Assembly: GCA_033239525.1 (NCBI GenBank)
Contig: BSYO01000019.1
Span: forward strand, 10,832,592 to 10,896,591
Length of the DNA stretch: 64,000 nt
Direction: 5' to 3'
DNA from: Nepenthes gracilis
Lineage: Eukaryota > Streptophyta > Magnoliopsida > Caryophyllales > Nepenthaceae
This document shows positions 1 through 11,132 of this stretch, piece after piece (the stretch's first letter is position 1; each line of letters starts with the position of its first letter). The translations under genes were made by a program, and so were the position numbers. Below the pieces are notes generated by a model that saw nothing but the letters and a program-made list of their open reading frames with translations, was not told where the DNA came from and did no database searches.

Positions 1-650
1 TATTGGCTTCATTAATTGAACTGATCAATAAAATTCAAGATGTAGCACATTGGTGCATGCTTTCACAGACAGTCTTTGTGGATGAGAAAAGAGAGGCTTA
101 ACACTAATATAGAACTCTCAAGAAAGATTTTTCTTTTTTAAAGCCAAAGGTTTTAGAATTAGTAGAACAAAAATTTGATAGATGAAATTTGAGTGTAGAA
201 ATCATAGAGAAGTGGATGGTGAGGAGGTGAAAATAGGGATTGAAAACCAAAGGTATTATTTAAATATCTTGAATTAATGGTTCAAAATGATGGAATGATC
301 AACGGGCATACTACTCATTGGATTAAAGTAGATTGAACGAAGTAGAGAAGGGCTTCATAGATCCTATTTGTATGTGATCAAATAAACTTCTCAAAAAATG
401 ACATTAAAGAAGATGATGATGTTGAAATGGATATATTGTCATGAAAAAAAGAGGTGGAATTTGTAATAATTTTATACAAGAGAGAGTCAGTTACACTCAA
501 GAGAAGAATTAAGGACATGGGCATGAGGTAATTTAGTAATGTGAAGCAAAGACCACCTGATGCACCTATTAGGAGATGTGAGAACTTAGAAGAAGCTCAC
601 TATATACGAGACAGAGAAAGACCAAAAAACAGTATGTAGGAAACCACGAG
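1..650 (+). pseudogene. LINE (non-LTR) reverse-transcriptase C-terminal remnant
   Basis: Translation of the plus strand in shifting frames resembles the tail of plant LINE-type reverse transcriptases. A piece like VFVDEKREA near 75 corresponds to the region after the catalytic YADD box. Near 530-620 the string RPPDAPIRRCENLEEAHY is followed by a GRGRPKK-like stretch, which is the characteristic end of many plant LINE RTs. Stops and frameshifts are frequent, so this is an old dead copy. It lies in the large intron, or beyond the last visible exon, of the minus-strand exportin gene. The 5' part of the element is outside the window. The match is from memory of the family. Confidence 0.6.
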
Positions 651-2438
651 GCATTATCTTGCCCACAGTAGAAGACACTGTTGTGTACAACAAAGCCCAA
701 AGGAAGGGAAGTATCAATGCTGCGAAACCCCACTTATTGGGAAAAGACATAGTTTGGTTTAGTTTGGACATAAAAATTAAAATGCAGTGTATCTACAAAT
801 AAAACTAAAAGTAGAAATTTGACAATGGTGCCATAAGAAATGAATTTGAAGCATGAAACCATTAAAGAAGAGAAGACATAGCTATCATGAACAAAGCATT
901 CATAGATAAGTACCCAAATCATACAACTTCCAAGCCTTGCGTATATGCAAGCATGCAAGCATATGGAGAAAGAGAGAGAGACCTGAAAATGGGCTTTAAA
1001 GCGCCCGAGAAGACGACAAAACTCATGGTAATTATCATGATCACCAAGACCTGCAATGAGGATGTATTATCCACAAATTCAAAAAAAAAAAAAAAAAAAT
1101 CAAACACAAGTCCTCCTTCCATCAACCGGACCATCCATAAACTTCTAGGGATAGCTGACAATTTAGTTTCCAAAGAAAACATCCCAAGGGTAATTTGAAA
1201 ACTAGAAATAAAATTCTCCATTGATTAAAAAAAGAAAGAAAAAATTCCAAACCACCCAGAAATGGAATGGCAGATTTTTCTCACAGGATACCTAGAGTAG
1301 TAAGTCAACCTAGGCCTTCTGACATAGGGAAAGTAAAAACAAATTAAGCTGACAGCCTCAACTAGACCCAGGAAACTAATTGAGAATCAACCACTAAATA
1401 ACAAGAAGAATCAGTACCCTGTAAAATAGACAACACTCAGAATTAAAGCACTCTAAGATACAAAGAGATAAAACAGTATTGAGTTCTGCAAGAGGTTTAT
1501 TATCTATCAAATTTCCTTGCATATTGTTGTGTTACAGCCTTACAGGAGATCAAATGCTTATGCATCTCCTTTAGTAGCTGGAAACAAGTTTCTGAATTGA
1601 TAATAGAAAGAAATTTCAGAACAAAAACTACTAATCCAGAGGTTCACATCTCTTCCATACTCTACAAGAAATTGCAGTTAGCCAAACAAAGAATAACAGC
1701 ATAAATGACTTCAGCATTTCAATAACAGAAACATAGCAATTCAAAAGCTTCACAAAAATAGAGTTGATAAATGGTTTAGCTGCTAGTAAGGTAGAAAAAG
1801 TTGTTAACTACTGAGGAAATATAATTTAGTTGAGGTTTGAGGAAGTACGAGGGGTAAACATTAAAAAAGGCTCAAATATAAGAGGAAGTAAACAAGATTT
1901 ACATCTTCTCCACTTCTATAGTCCATTGCCCCCAAAGAGTAGATTGGAGAAAATGAGACAGACACCCAACCCCACAGCTTGGTTGATGCTGATTGCTGAA
2001 GAGCAAGAGGTCTAGTTTGAGATCTTTCCAATAATGGGCAACCCAAAAAAGCACCGAAAATATTATTAATTTTGAAAATGTTTTCATAAGTTACCAGGAG
2101 GATTTACCAAATAAACAAGAAGTAAATGAATCATGAAAGCCCAATAAAAGAGATACTCTCCAATCCACCCCCAACCCAAAAAAAGGAAAAAAAGAAAAAA
2201 TAATGTTGTATGAAGGAAAGAACTCTAGTTATAACAATATCAAGTTAATGATCCATGGACAGAAAGGAAATGGGCAACTATCTAAAAACCTGCACCCCTC
2301 CCTTGGGGAGGAAGAGAAGAAAAAACCATCGTAAACAGTGAAGAACACTAGGACCCAACTACAACCAAGGATCTGACATCTGGAAAAGAAAAACTAAAAG
2401 CTTAAGAAAATCTAAATGCACTTTGTCATTCAGTTAAC
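651..2438. other. intronic DNA of the exportin gene, no exon recognised
   Basis: I looked here on the minus strand for the exon that should follow the segment ending in ETGKG and did not find it, so the intron continues past the left edge. The stretch holds poly(A)-rich runs (about 1080-1099 and 1227-1242) and no supported gene. Confidence 0.5.
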
Positions 2439-2562
2439 CTTTTCCAGTTTCCAGAATCTCTTTAGTACCCATCATCAATGAGGCTAAGAATTTCAGTCGT
2501 GCAGCTTCATTAGTAAAGAAGGTTCTTCTAGCAGAAGCAAGCCGCGCCAGACACTCCAGAGC
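2439..2562 (-). CDS. XPO7: exportin-7-like gene, seventh coding exon (residues 264-304)
   Basis: Acceptor ...CACTTTCAG and donor GTTAAC. It encodes ALECLARLASARRTFFTNEA and ends MMGTKEILETGKG. It is the last exon found inside the window. Confidence 0.92.
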
Positions 2563-5500
2563 CTGAAAGTGAATTAGGACTCATTACTGACAGTCACATA
2601 ATTAATTTCACGTGGAACATAAAAGGTTACACAAAAAACCCTATTCACCTTACCCTAGCCCACACCCCATAAATAGGAAAAAGAAGGGAAAACGGTGGCT
2701 GAACCAAAGAGATTATCTAAGACCATCTCAAAGAATGACCAAATTTTGTTTATTACATTTGACCACATTTCACTAATGCTTGAATTTAGCAAACCAACAT
2801 CATATTCAGAAAAGATTGAGTTTGATGAACATTTGAAATGAATTGATTTTTCAACACAGCAATCATCTCATATGAGAAGTAAACATATATTCCTTTAATA
2901 GGGCGAATGACTGAGAATTTGAAGACTGAAGTAGAAGACAGGCTTCCAGAGATAACAGGTCTAACAGCTTCAGCAACCATCCCGGCAAATAAATAAGAGA
3001 ATCATAAGCCAATAATTTCGGATAGGATGCAGAAAGGAAGACTCCAAAGTCCAAACCTACTTAGCCTGATTGCATCATAATAAAACACAATTTGAAGATA
3101 ATCAAAGATCCATAACGTTGTAGGAGATAAGGTGTTTAGTAAAATGTTATAGTCATCAGTCAGTTTTTCAAATGGTATGTAGTTAGCATCCATGTATAAT
3201 ATTTCCCTAACACCAAGCTGAGAATTTCATATGACACACCAATGCACATATTAGTACTAACAAAAATATCAAAATAAGATGCATATTAAATTTCTGTACA
3301 AGGAACATACATAAATGTTATTCTACCACAATTTACACAAATAAACAACAATTTCCACTCTTATTTAATACAATATGAGCAAGAAATAAATAATATAAAT
3401 GAAGCTGAGGTTTTAGATAAGCGACTATAATAGAGATAGTATGAGCACAAGTGTCTAACAAACAAACACAAGCAAGCATTTTAAAAGGACAGCCATGAAT
3501 AAAGCTTATGCGGCTTGTTTTTTGCTCCACTTCAACATTAACTTGATCTGTTTTGTTTTTGTACTTCAGCAAGTCCATCTATCCTACCTAATGAGGGGCA
3601 GGAAACCCAAACTTTAATCAAAGTTGAAAAAGTTGTTCTTATACACCCAGTGAAAGCAGAGACTGATCATACAAACCTCCTTTGAGAGAGGGGGCTTTGT
3701 AATTGAATAGTAATGAAAATAGATTTCCAATGTTGAAGATTCCTCAATAACTACTCTCCACGAAGATGGGATCTGTAACCCAAATATGAAAAAACTTAGC
3801 AAAAAATGCACCAAGCTAGCAAAAACTAACCTTTCAATATATGCCTGTGCACATGAAACCAGGAGACCTGGTCCCTAACTTATTAGAGTCATGCATACCT
3901 GAACAGTGCCAACCTCGTCTGAATTATCATCAGAAGAAGTCATAATAAAATCAAAGGACAAACATCTTAGAGAGAGTGAAAGTGCCAATTCCTGCAACTT
4001 GCTTTGAACTGCAAACAACATAATAGTTAATAAAAAGTAGCATATGAAGAATCAAACATCAGAATGATAAAGGACTGACAAATGAACAGTCAAAATATAG
4101 AGTAATAAGCGTAGAACCTATAGGAGGCTAAAGACAGTGATCAGTTCAATACCATCACTTTTAAGTTCAGATAATGAAGTGAGAGATATCTGATAAATTT
4201 GTAGCAGCGACTGATCCCTGAATGAGCATGACACTTTCCGATGTTGTGTTAAAGACAATTCTGAATTTGGCTGGTAAATCCATTGGTACAAAACTCAGTA
4301 ACTGTATGGAACTAACTTTAATTTTAAAAATTAAAATAATAATAATAATCATCAAACTTCAAGTTGTCTTCCTTGTAGCTATTCAGGCATTACAAAAAAT
4401 AAATATGACATAGATCGTTTTGGTTATACAGCAAGGCCAGAATAGCACAATTAATGAAAGATATTCTAAACAACAGCAGATGAGGGCAACACTGGGAAAT
4501 CATGATAAGTTTAAGGTTAAGTAATTAAAAAAAAACCAACAAAAAAGGGCAAGTAGTCTCCAACAAAAATGGATTTAGTTAATAAGGAAAGATCTAAGAG
4601 ATTTCAATCATCGAAAGTTGCATCACCAAACAGTGAGAAAAAGTAAAACACAAATTGGGTTTCTTGCTATTTATTGGAGTGGCATTGATGCGGACATTAC
4701 ATTAAATATTCCAAGAGATTTTCAAAGATATTATGATTTTATTGGCTTTTATTTGTTTTACTTATTGGATAAGATCCTAATTTGATTTCATTGTATTTTT
4801 ATTTTATTGTGATTTCTTATTTTTAGTAATAGATAATTTATTACCAAATTATCCTAGGCCTAATATTTCTTTTTATAAAGACCATATACTTTAATTTTTG
4901 GATTGATTGATGAATGAATGAATGTTTAGAGGAAAAAATCAAATGCAATTGGCTATTCGTGACTTCCCATGATTTTGTTCGGAATCCTCGCCCCCAAAAC
5001 GCATCGTCAAGGAATAGGTATCCACCCTAATTTAACATTTTTTTATCTCTAGTTTAACATTTTTCTTATCTCTCTAATCTTTATTATTGTCTCTACCCCT
5101 CTATTACTCTTCTCTCTACTTTTCCCCTCCTCTTTACATCAAATTGGTATCAGAGCTAAAATCTAGCCCCTTTTGCCTCCAGCCACACCCCTACCCCACA
5201 TCATCCCCACTAGTAACATCCTCATCCCCACCAGCTACGTTACCACCCCACCACCCCCACCATCCACTGCCCAACCTGCCACATTCACCAGCAACAACAC
5301 CAATTTCTGTCGTCCCGCCGTCCTATACCATCACATCCATTCGAATCTCCTTTCGCGCAGGCAACATATCATCAATTTCTACTTTCTACTCAGCATGTGA
5401 TCTTGTAACCATCATTGAGCCTATTGTGTTTGCTGATATTATTCTCGGAGCCTTTCCAAAACTATTAGGTCATCTCCCGATGTCCCAACATGTTCCCACA

Positions 5501-8500
5501 TCCATAATGGACAAAATATTTGCACCACATCTTCTTGACTTACACATTGAAATTAATACATAATTGAAAACAATTCATACCTCATATCAATTTAACACTG
5601 ATGTGCATAAAATCCATGTTCCCTTTTATATTTGAGGTTTTGTTATGGTTTTGATTAGACCAAAGCGACATCTATATGAGCCCATTTCTACATTGCATAC
5701 TTGTAGTGCTAGTCCATTTAAGATTTTACAGCATATCGGGTCAACTGCATATATTATTGATATTTTATCTTCTTTTGATAGTACTTTCTATGTTCAGTTG
5801 ATCCCCTTGCTGTCCCTCCCGATACATCATATATTGCATATCCACCTATTTCTACACACCTCTCCACCCTCCCGGGACATACTAATAAAATTGATACTAT
5901 TTTAAATGAGTAGCTTATGTCTCCTAGGGATGGATCAATTCAGCGCTTTTTTATTAAATGGATTGGCCGAACAGAGCCCAAAATTGCTTAGATTGCTTGA
6001 GAGATACGCTACCAGTTTGACCATGGTATATTGCAACTCGATCAGAATTGGCAGGATTGTACATCTCCAGGCCTCAGTCTTGTTCCTTCGGGCGATATTG
6101 GTGGCTCAGTTCGATTTCGTCTCTACTCCCATGTGTCTATCAACGTTGACGACCGCTTGCACCGCCGCTCGGCTTGCGATTGGAAGGTTCACTACAGAAA
6201 TTTTAACTCAATGGGGTCGAGTTTCAGCCACTCGGGGAGAATTGATGTGAATATCACATCAAATATTCCAAGAGATTTTCAAAGATATTATGATTTTATT
6301 GGCTTTTATTTGTTTTACTTATTGGACAATATTTTAATTTGATTTCATTATGTTTTTATTTTATTGTAATTTCTTATTTTTAGTTATAGATAATTTGTTA
6401 CCAAATTATCTTAGGCCTAATATTTCTCTCTATAAAGACCCTATACTCTAATTTTTGGATTGACTAATAAATGAATGAATGTTTTGAGAAATCGAATACA
6501 ATTGGATATTCGTAATTTTTCCCCTCTCCCTTGGTTTGAATTCTTTCTTGTATTTACCCTCTAATCTTTGTTCTTATCTCTACCCATCTATTACTCTTCT
6601 CTCTACTTTTTCCCTCCTCTCTAAATCAGGCATCCAACTGGGAGGCCAGCATGGCAGACTATTAGCTCAATGATACAGCATGCCTCTGATACTTGCATGG
6701 TTGTGTGCAGCCAATTGAGGCCAATAAAGATGGAGGCCAAGTGTACTCAGTCTAGGAAGGTGCAAATTTACTCAATATTATCCTTGCATTGCAGAAGATT
6801 GTTTCTATTATTTAAACCAGTGACTGGATTTTATGGAGCAAGTTTACCATTGCAACAAAATCCACCCTCCACATGGAGATATGTGTGTGCGCGCACGTGT
6901 GCATGCGTGCGTGTGTACCACATATTTCCAATGGAATCATGCAATGAAGAAACAGCAAAGTTCATGGTATATATCACATTGTGTCATATTCTGCAGTGCA
7001 TCTAATTGACAACTATGTTAAGGTAATAAATGAGATCAAGCAAGGTCCATAAAATGCATTTTCAGCTCACCAAATAAGATTTGCAAATTTTCTAGTTAAT
7101 TAGAAAGATAATATGCCATTTAATATATATAACTTGTTTTACCAATAATCAGTAAATAAAAAAGAAAACAAACCCTTAAAAGCAACATTACCACACAATC
7201 GAATTTGTGTTTTCCATGACAACATAATATAGTGATTTAATATATTAGGAACCATATAGAAGACGCATACCTGATTCATCTCAGTGACAAGCTGATTCAA
7301 TAGCTTCAATCCAATAACATAATGATTTTTTCCCTGCGCTTAATATGTAGACTTTTAGCACTATTCCTCTACAAATTAATTCAGGGAAGATGAAATGCAA
7401 TGTTAACTAAAATATGCTAAACAATAATGCTATCTTCAAATATCAAAATAGAATCTTAGGAAGGCAACACCAAGTACATCACTGGCATAGAAGAAAATTA
7501 TGATGCTTCTCTCATTTACAAGCAAAAGACTGAAAGCAACATCCATTTTCCCTATTCCTTTTAGCCTGGAAGAGAACATTTTTAACAGATTGGGACAAAG
7601 ATTACTAGATATGAGTTGCTACCTCATTCAAAGTAACGTCCCCTTCATGTGCCTTAAAATTTTGCTTACCAGATTACCAGGTCAATAATATGCTACAAGC
7701 CTACAACTGACAAACTGAATGAGTTATTCAAGCATAAACTATGAACTATGAGTACCAACTAGTGTGGGCCTAGGCAGCCCCGTCTTCATAAAGTTTATAT
7801 TACGACAACAATAACAACACTTTCTTTCATACTAAGTGATTAACTAGATGAATCCACAGCCATTCTACATAGTTTAGCTCGATATCTTCCAAAGTTATTT
7901 GAAACCTTTTTTATCACCTCACTCAATATTTTTCTAGGCCTAAAAAGTGACCACTTCACGAAATATCCCACATTAAGGACTCCATAGTATAGGGAGGGTA
8001 ATATGTAGACTTTTCCTTGCATTCTAGATCCAAAGCAACATGAACCAGTGCCCATCTTCTAAGATAGATACTATAAGCATTTCTCAGCCTAAGGACTGCT
8101 ACCAAGTCTTCCTCACCATATGAAAAGATCTCTCTTTATGATCGAAATAGTCCAGTATGGATTTCAATTATCTAACTAATAGAATCATTTACTCAAGGAT
8201 AGAGATCATACCCTTTCTAGAAAAGAAAGTAATTGTCAAAAACCCAGACAGTGAACTTTCAGATACCACCTATTAGTTTCTGGAATTTCTTTAATATCAA
8301 ATAGGGATATGTTCATTATTCTAGCTGGGATTACTAAAATTGCATTTCATTTACTCTATTCCACTCCTTATTTTGAGCCCTTCAAATTCTGAAGCCTCTC
8401 CATATAGTTTTAATTTTAATTATACTCCACCTCTAGTCTCATATGTCAAAACAATATCATCCGCAAAAAAAGAAAAAAAAGGTATGCTACATGAATTCTT

Positions 8501-9529
8501 GTGTAGTTTTCCAGCAAACTGTACATTGTCTTAACACTAAAGGAAAATGCATATTACAAACCTCTTGATCAGGTCCATGATCATCTATGGTCAAAACAAT
8601 GGCAAAAGATAATGTACAGTAAAAGCAATGGCCCATTTTCTCAGGTGCCCAATTATGGCAGAATCAAGAAGAGAATACAAATTGTGCAGCATGAGTAAAA
8701 CAGCACTCTTTTAAATACATGTAAATGGAGCAATAAGCATAGTTCACATCACCTGATTTAGAAAAATCAAAGAATCTTTGACAAGCTCTCTGAATTTATC
8801 ATCATCAAACCAGCTAAATTTTGTCACTCGACAAAGGAGTTGAATTAAGGATACAATTACAAAAGATTCCAAGTTGGGACCTCTAGCAGCCAGATAATTT
8901 ATAACAAGATCGCCTTCAAATAAAGAGCATACAGGCCAAATTAGTATGGGTTTTAAAATTAATATACAGAGACATATCTCAGAGACAATTATGCGTCGAA
9001 ATACAACTGCAGCTGTAATTTACAAATTACAATAATATCCACCATACAGGCAAGCTCAAAACTCAAAAAACATTCACTATGCATTCAGAGAACATATCAA
9101 GGAACACCTTTCTTCTCACTTCAACGGCGTCTGCTAAAAATGAATGTTCACAATTCAGGATTTGGGTAATTAAAGGGTAAGAAGCAGTATATATGTAACC
9201 AGTGACACTAGTGGTACTGAAACAGTACAGCACCAGTGATCAGCATAGAAAATCTAAATGGACTTCCAGAAGCAAACAAGAAAATTACGAATGTGAAGCT
9301 GCAGTGGCAAAGGTAGATTGTTCTCTGTGACTTGCTTCAGTAAACTTGAGCTAGCCAATAATAATGCATAAGGAGTTCTTCCATTTTCCAAGATGTATTC
9401 GCATTGTGAAATGTAGTTGGTGTTGACAGAGAAGCATTTCAAAGTATTTTCTGCATAAGCACGTTCAGCAGAGTCCTGTGAATTGTAAAGTCTTTCACAT
9501 AATGCTTCAAGCTGTGCCAGATTCTCCAT
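2439..9529 (-). CDS. XPO7: Exportin-7 / RanBP16-like nuclear transport receptor (N-terminal part, seven coding exons)
   Basis: This importin-beta-superfamily receptor is expected to bind Ran-GTP and carry cargo through nuclear pores. Coding exons, in order on the minus strand, are 9289-9529, 8753-8913, 7271-7333, 4153-4270, 3899-4008, 3677-3772 and 2439-2562. All joins keep phase and total 913 nt (304 codons plus one base). The protein starts MENLAQLEALCERLYNSQ and carries landmarks such as SSSLLKQVTE, SLIQLLCRVTKFSWFDDD, IGLKLLNQLVTEMNQ, FRDQSL, LQELALSLSLRC and ALECLARLASARR. I recognise these as the plant exportin-7-like (Arabidopsis At5g06120-type) ARM/HEAT-repeat protein. The family is about 1050 residues, so roughly 70% lies left of the window. 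No stop or frameshift is seen, so it looks functional. One intron carries an LTR element and the promoter abuts a Tat LTR. Confidence 0.9.
2563..3676 (-). other. exportin gene intron between sixth and seventh coding exons
   Basis: 1.1 kb of AT-rich intron bounded by GTTTGT and CACTTTCAG. Some minus-strand open frames occur at 2786-3193 but they match no part of the family and have no conserved joins. Confidence 0.6.
3677..3772 (-). CDS. XPO7: exportin-7-like gene, sixth coding exon (residues 232-263)
   Basis: A 96-nt phase-0 exon with acceptor ...GGTTACAG and donor GTTTGT. It encodes IPSSWRVVIEESSTLEIYF followed by PPLSKE, directly continuing the previous exon in the family alignment. Confidence 0.92.
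3899..4008 (-). CDS. XPO7: exportin-7-like gene, fifth coding exon (to residue 231)
   Basis: Acceptor ...GTTTGCAG and donor GTATGC. It encodes QSKLQELALSLSLRCLSFDF followed by an acidic loop ending GTVQ, a well-conserved family segment. Confidence 0.92.
4153..4270 (-). CDS. XPO7: exportin-7-like gene, fourth coding exon (residues 156-194)
   Basis: Acceptor ...TTTACCAG and donor GTATTG. The exon reads PNSELSLTQHRKVSCSFRDQ and then a leucine-rich helix ending ELKSD, matching the family block that follows EMNQ. Length 118 nt leaves phase 1, completed by TT at the next exon. Confidence 0.9.
4681..4685. repeat. target-site duplication GGCAT, left copy
   Basis: Exact match to 6629-6633 on the other side of the element. 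The five-base length is usual for Ty3/gypsy integrase. Confidence 0.88.
4686..5141 (+). repeat. 5' LTR of the intronic chromovirus remnant
   Basis: 456 bp, TG...CA ends. It is longer than the 3' LTR because of extra T-rich sequence near 5040-5065 and other small indels. A TATA-like TTTATAAAG lies near 4872. Confidence 0.88.
5145..5158 (+). promoter_or_regulatory. primer-binding site (tRNA-iMet type)
   Basis: TGGTATCAGAGC follows the 5' LTR after three bases. It is complementary to the 3' end of plant initiator tRNA-Met, the usual primer of many plant Ty1 and Ty3 elements. Confidence 0.9.
5490..6085 (+). pseudogene. integrase C-terminus (GPY/F-like) and chromodomain-like remnant
   Basis: Near 5530-5800 one frame with several stops reads like an integrase C-terminal region: an HKIHVPF-type stretch, MVLIRPKRHL, then FKILQHIGSTAYIIDI, the pattern of the GPY/F module. 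After a frameshift, 5917-6030 reads SPRDGSIQRFFIKWIGRTEP, like the chromodomain end of chromovirus integrases. Gag, protease, RT and most of integrase are absent. The proline-rich stretch at 5165-5330 is not assigned. Confidence 0.65.
6234..6242 (+). promoter_or_regulatory. polypurine tract
   Basis: A purine run, with GGGGAGAA directly abutting the 3' LTR. The equivalent position of the 47350-54413 element has CCGAGAGAAT. Confidence 0.75.
6243..6628 (+). repeat. 3' LTR of the intronic chromovirus remnant
   Basis: 386 bp, TG...CA ends, a clear copy of 4686-5141 with point changes and a deletion, so the insertion is not recent. Confidence 0.88.
7271..7333 (-). CDS. XPO7: exportin-7-like gene, third coding exon (residues 135-155)
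   Basis: A 63-nt exon, phase 0 at both ends, with acceptor ...GCGCAG and donor GTATGC. It encodes NHYVIGLKLLNQLVTEMNQ, a conserved block of the family. The following intron contains the 1.9-kb chromovirus remnant. Confidence 0.9.
8753..8913 (-). CDS. XPO7: exportin-7-like gene, second coding exon (residues 81-134)
   Basis: It runs from acceptor ...TTGAAG to donor GTGATG. It encodes NYLAARGPNLESF, SLIQLLCRVTKFSWFDDD and ends FLNQ. Length 161 nt restores phase 0 after the previous exon. Confidence 0.92.
9289..9529 (-). CDS. XPO7: exportin-7-like gene, first coding exon (residues 1-80)
   Basis: The exon begins one base before the ATG (acceptor ...CTGTCCAG, then C, then ATGGAG), so translation starts right after a 5'UTR intron. 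An upstream in-frame extension would read through that acceptor and is not conserved. The donor is GTAATT after CACATTC. This choice splits an Arg codon and gives HIR-DLVINYL on joining to the next exon. The alternative downstream donor GTTTGC would break phase. The exon covers the N-terminal helices of the importin-beta-like fold. Confidence 0.92.
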
Positions 9530-10952
9530 GCTGGACAGGTAAGTAGATTTTACAAAACTCAGATGATGAAGCACCAAGCAGCAAAAGTGTCAACTGCTTG
9601 TATCCTTTCCCACAAAGAGCTGATGAATATCTGCAAATTTCCCATAAAATGCAACTTTGTGTCTAGATGGAGATATACCAAACAAAACCTAAAAGAAAAT
9701 GTCGGTGAAGAATGAATGCAAGTTCATTTGGGATCATAGAATGACCATCAAAGTATAACATTTAAGTAAATACACAAATTTGGGTTTTTTGTCTTTATTA
9801 ACAAATATACAGGACAAACTATATCAAATTGTTTGGAGTTACAAGAAGTGCCCAAAATAGGATTACAACTCAAAATAAAGCGCCCAGGAACAGTCGGCGG
9901 CAAAATCTCAGCAATAATAGCACATGTCAAGATAAAGGGCAACAGCACACCTGGAACAGAAATTTAAACAGCGTGTCAATAGCAGTTTGACTGATGATTA
10001 CAATGCATAATTCAGCTATTGCATAAATTCAAAAAGTGATCTTACAGAAACTTTGATCACAGCTATAGAAAGGAAGCTTGAAGCACTGTTGTTATATAGA
10101 ACTCAGAAAGTAAATAAGAAAGAAACAGATAGCATAGGACAGATACCCCCAGTAAGACTGAGGGAGAATAACTGAAAACCTACTACATCTAGCCCATACA
10201 GATGTGCATTCTTTAACCATGAATCTCAATAAAGATCAAAGTGGAAGTACAACATTAAAAACTTCTGTCTCTTCTCAACAAAAAAGTAGCAGTTTTGATG
10301 GCAAATATTGCAAGTCAATCAGAATCAGCAGCTCAGTGCACAAATATATCTTACATCTATAGTCGCATAATGCCAAACAATGCACACCCATTTATAGTGC
10401 ACCATATATCCTGTTTTAAATTACCAAAAGCCTGCCAATACAGCAAGTTGTGACCAAAGTTGTCACAATCAATTGTTTCCCTGGCAATTGCAATTTGGAT
10501 CCATCATTCCACACAATGGACCTCAAGCAATTTGGATCTCTATGTTCCATGTCCCTCTAAATATATAAGACAGATCTTGTAACTTACACATTAGGACTGC
10601 AAGGAAATGAGCTAGTTAAACAATGTAAAACTTACAGAATTGTGAATCTCTAAATTAAAGCACTCTCCTAAAACACCCTTGACACTTTCCAATCATAAGA
10701 TATTCTAGCTAATAGAGGGTGGCCCATTAAACGAGACTCCAGCATTACAATGCAAAGGCTTTCCAAATTGCAAGACTAAACCAATTTGCAGTTGGTCCAG
10801 AAAAGAAGCTTATATATCAGTTAAAACAAACAAAACAACCATTTTTAATCTGAAGTTGACACAACCTAATCCCAAACATCCCACAAGACCCCCAAAAGGA
10901 CTTCCCATTATTTATCCAATCAGAAACCATGGAATGTCACCTATAGAAACAT

Positions 10953-11022
10953 ATAGACACACACACATATATACATATATACATACACACATATACATAC
11001 ATGCATGCACACACACACATTT
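10953..11022. repeat. AC/AT dinucleotide microsatellite
   Basis: Mixed (AC)n and (AT)n with CATA units, visible by eye. The ORFs across it on both strands are composition artefacts. Confidence 0.85.
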
Positions 11023-11132
11023 AACCAAACCTCCACAAAGAAACCTTAGACAACGAACATAATTGAAGTCCAACAAAAAAACAGTAAGATCCAATCCCAG
11101 ATTGTCAAAAAACAAACTGTCAAAGGCCATGT

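Larger units (their letters stand above)
4686..6628 (+). mobile_element. deletion-derivative Ty3/gypsy chromovirus with both LTRs and TSD
   Basis: Two direct repeats begin TGATG(C/T)G and end ATCA (4686-5141 and 6243-6628). They share a near-identical first ~100 bases after the first 18 (AAATATTCCAAGAG...). Perfect 5-bp target duplications GGCAT lie at 4681-4685 and 6629-6633. A primer-binding site TGGTATCAGAGC (initiator-tRNA-Met type) starts at 5145, and a polypurine tract CGGGGAGAA ends at 6241. The internal region is only 1.1 kb and keeps just the 3' end of pol. It is therefore non-autonomous, made by internal deletion, and inserted in sense opposite to the host gene. LTR start and tract resemble the element at 47350-54413, so both may be one Reina-like lineage. 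Confidence 0.9.
4271..7270 (-). other. exportin gene intron carrying an LTR retrotransposon
   Basis: The 3.0-kb intron runs from donor GTATGC to acceptor TTTACCAG. About 1.95 kb of it is the chromovirus-derived insertion at 4686-6628. Removing the insertion and one TSD leaves an ordinary ~1-kb intron. Confidence 0.75.

Noticed and set aside
2786..3193. Minus-strand ORFs (63-64 aa) between exportin exons
   Set aside because: They match no part of the exportin family, and the flanking exons already join in phase without them.
5087..5563. 158-aa proline/serine-rich ORF
   Set aside because: It begins inside the 5' LTR and crosses the primer site; only its last ~25 residues resemble an integrase tail.
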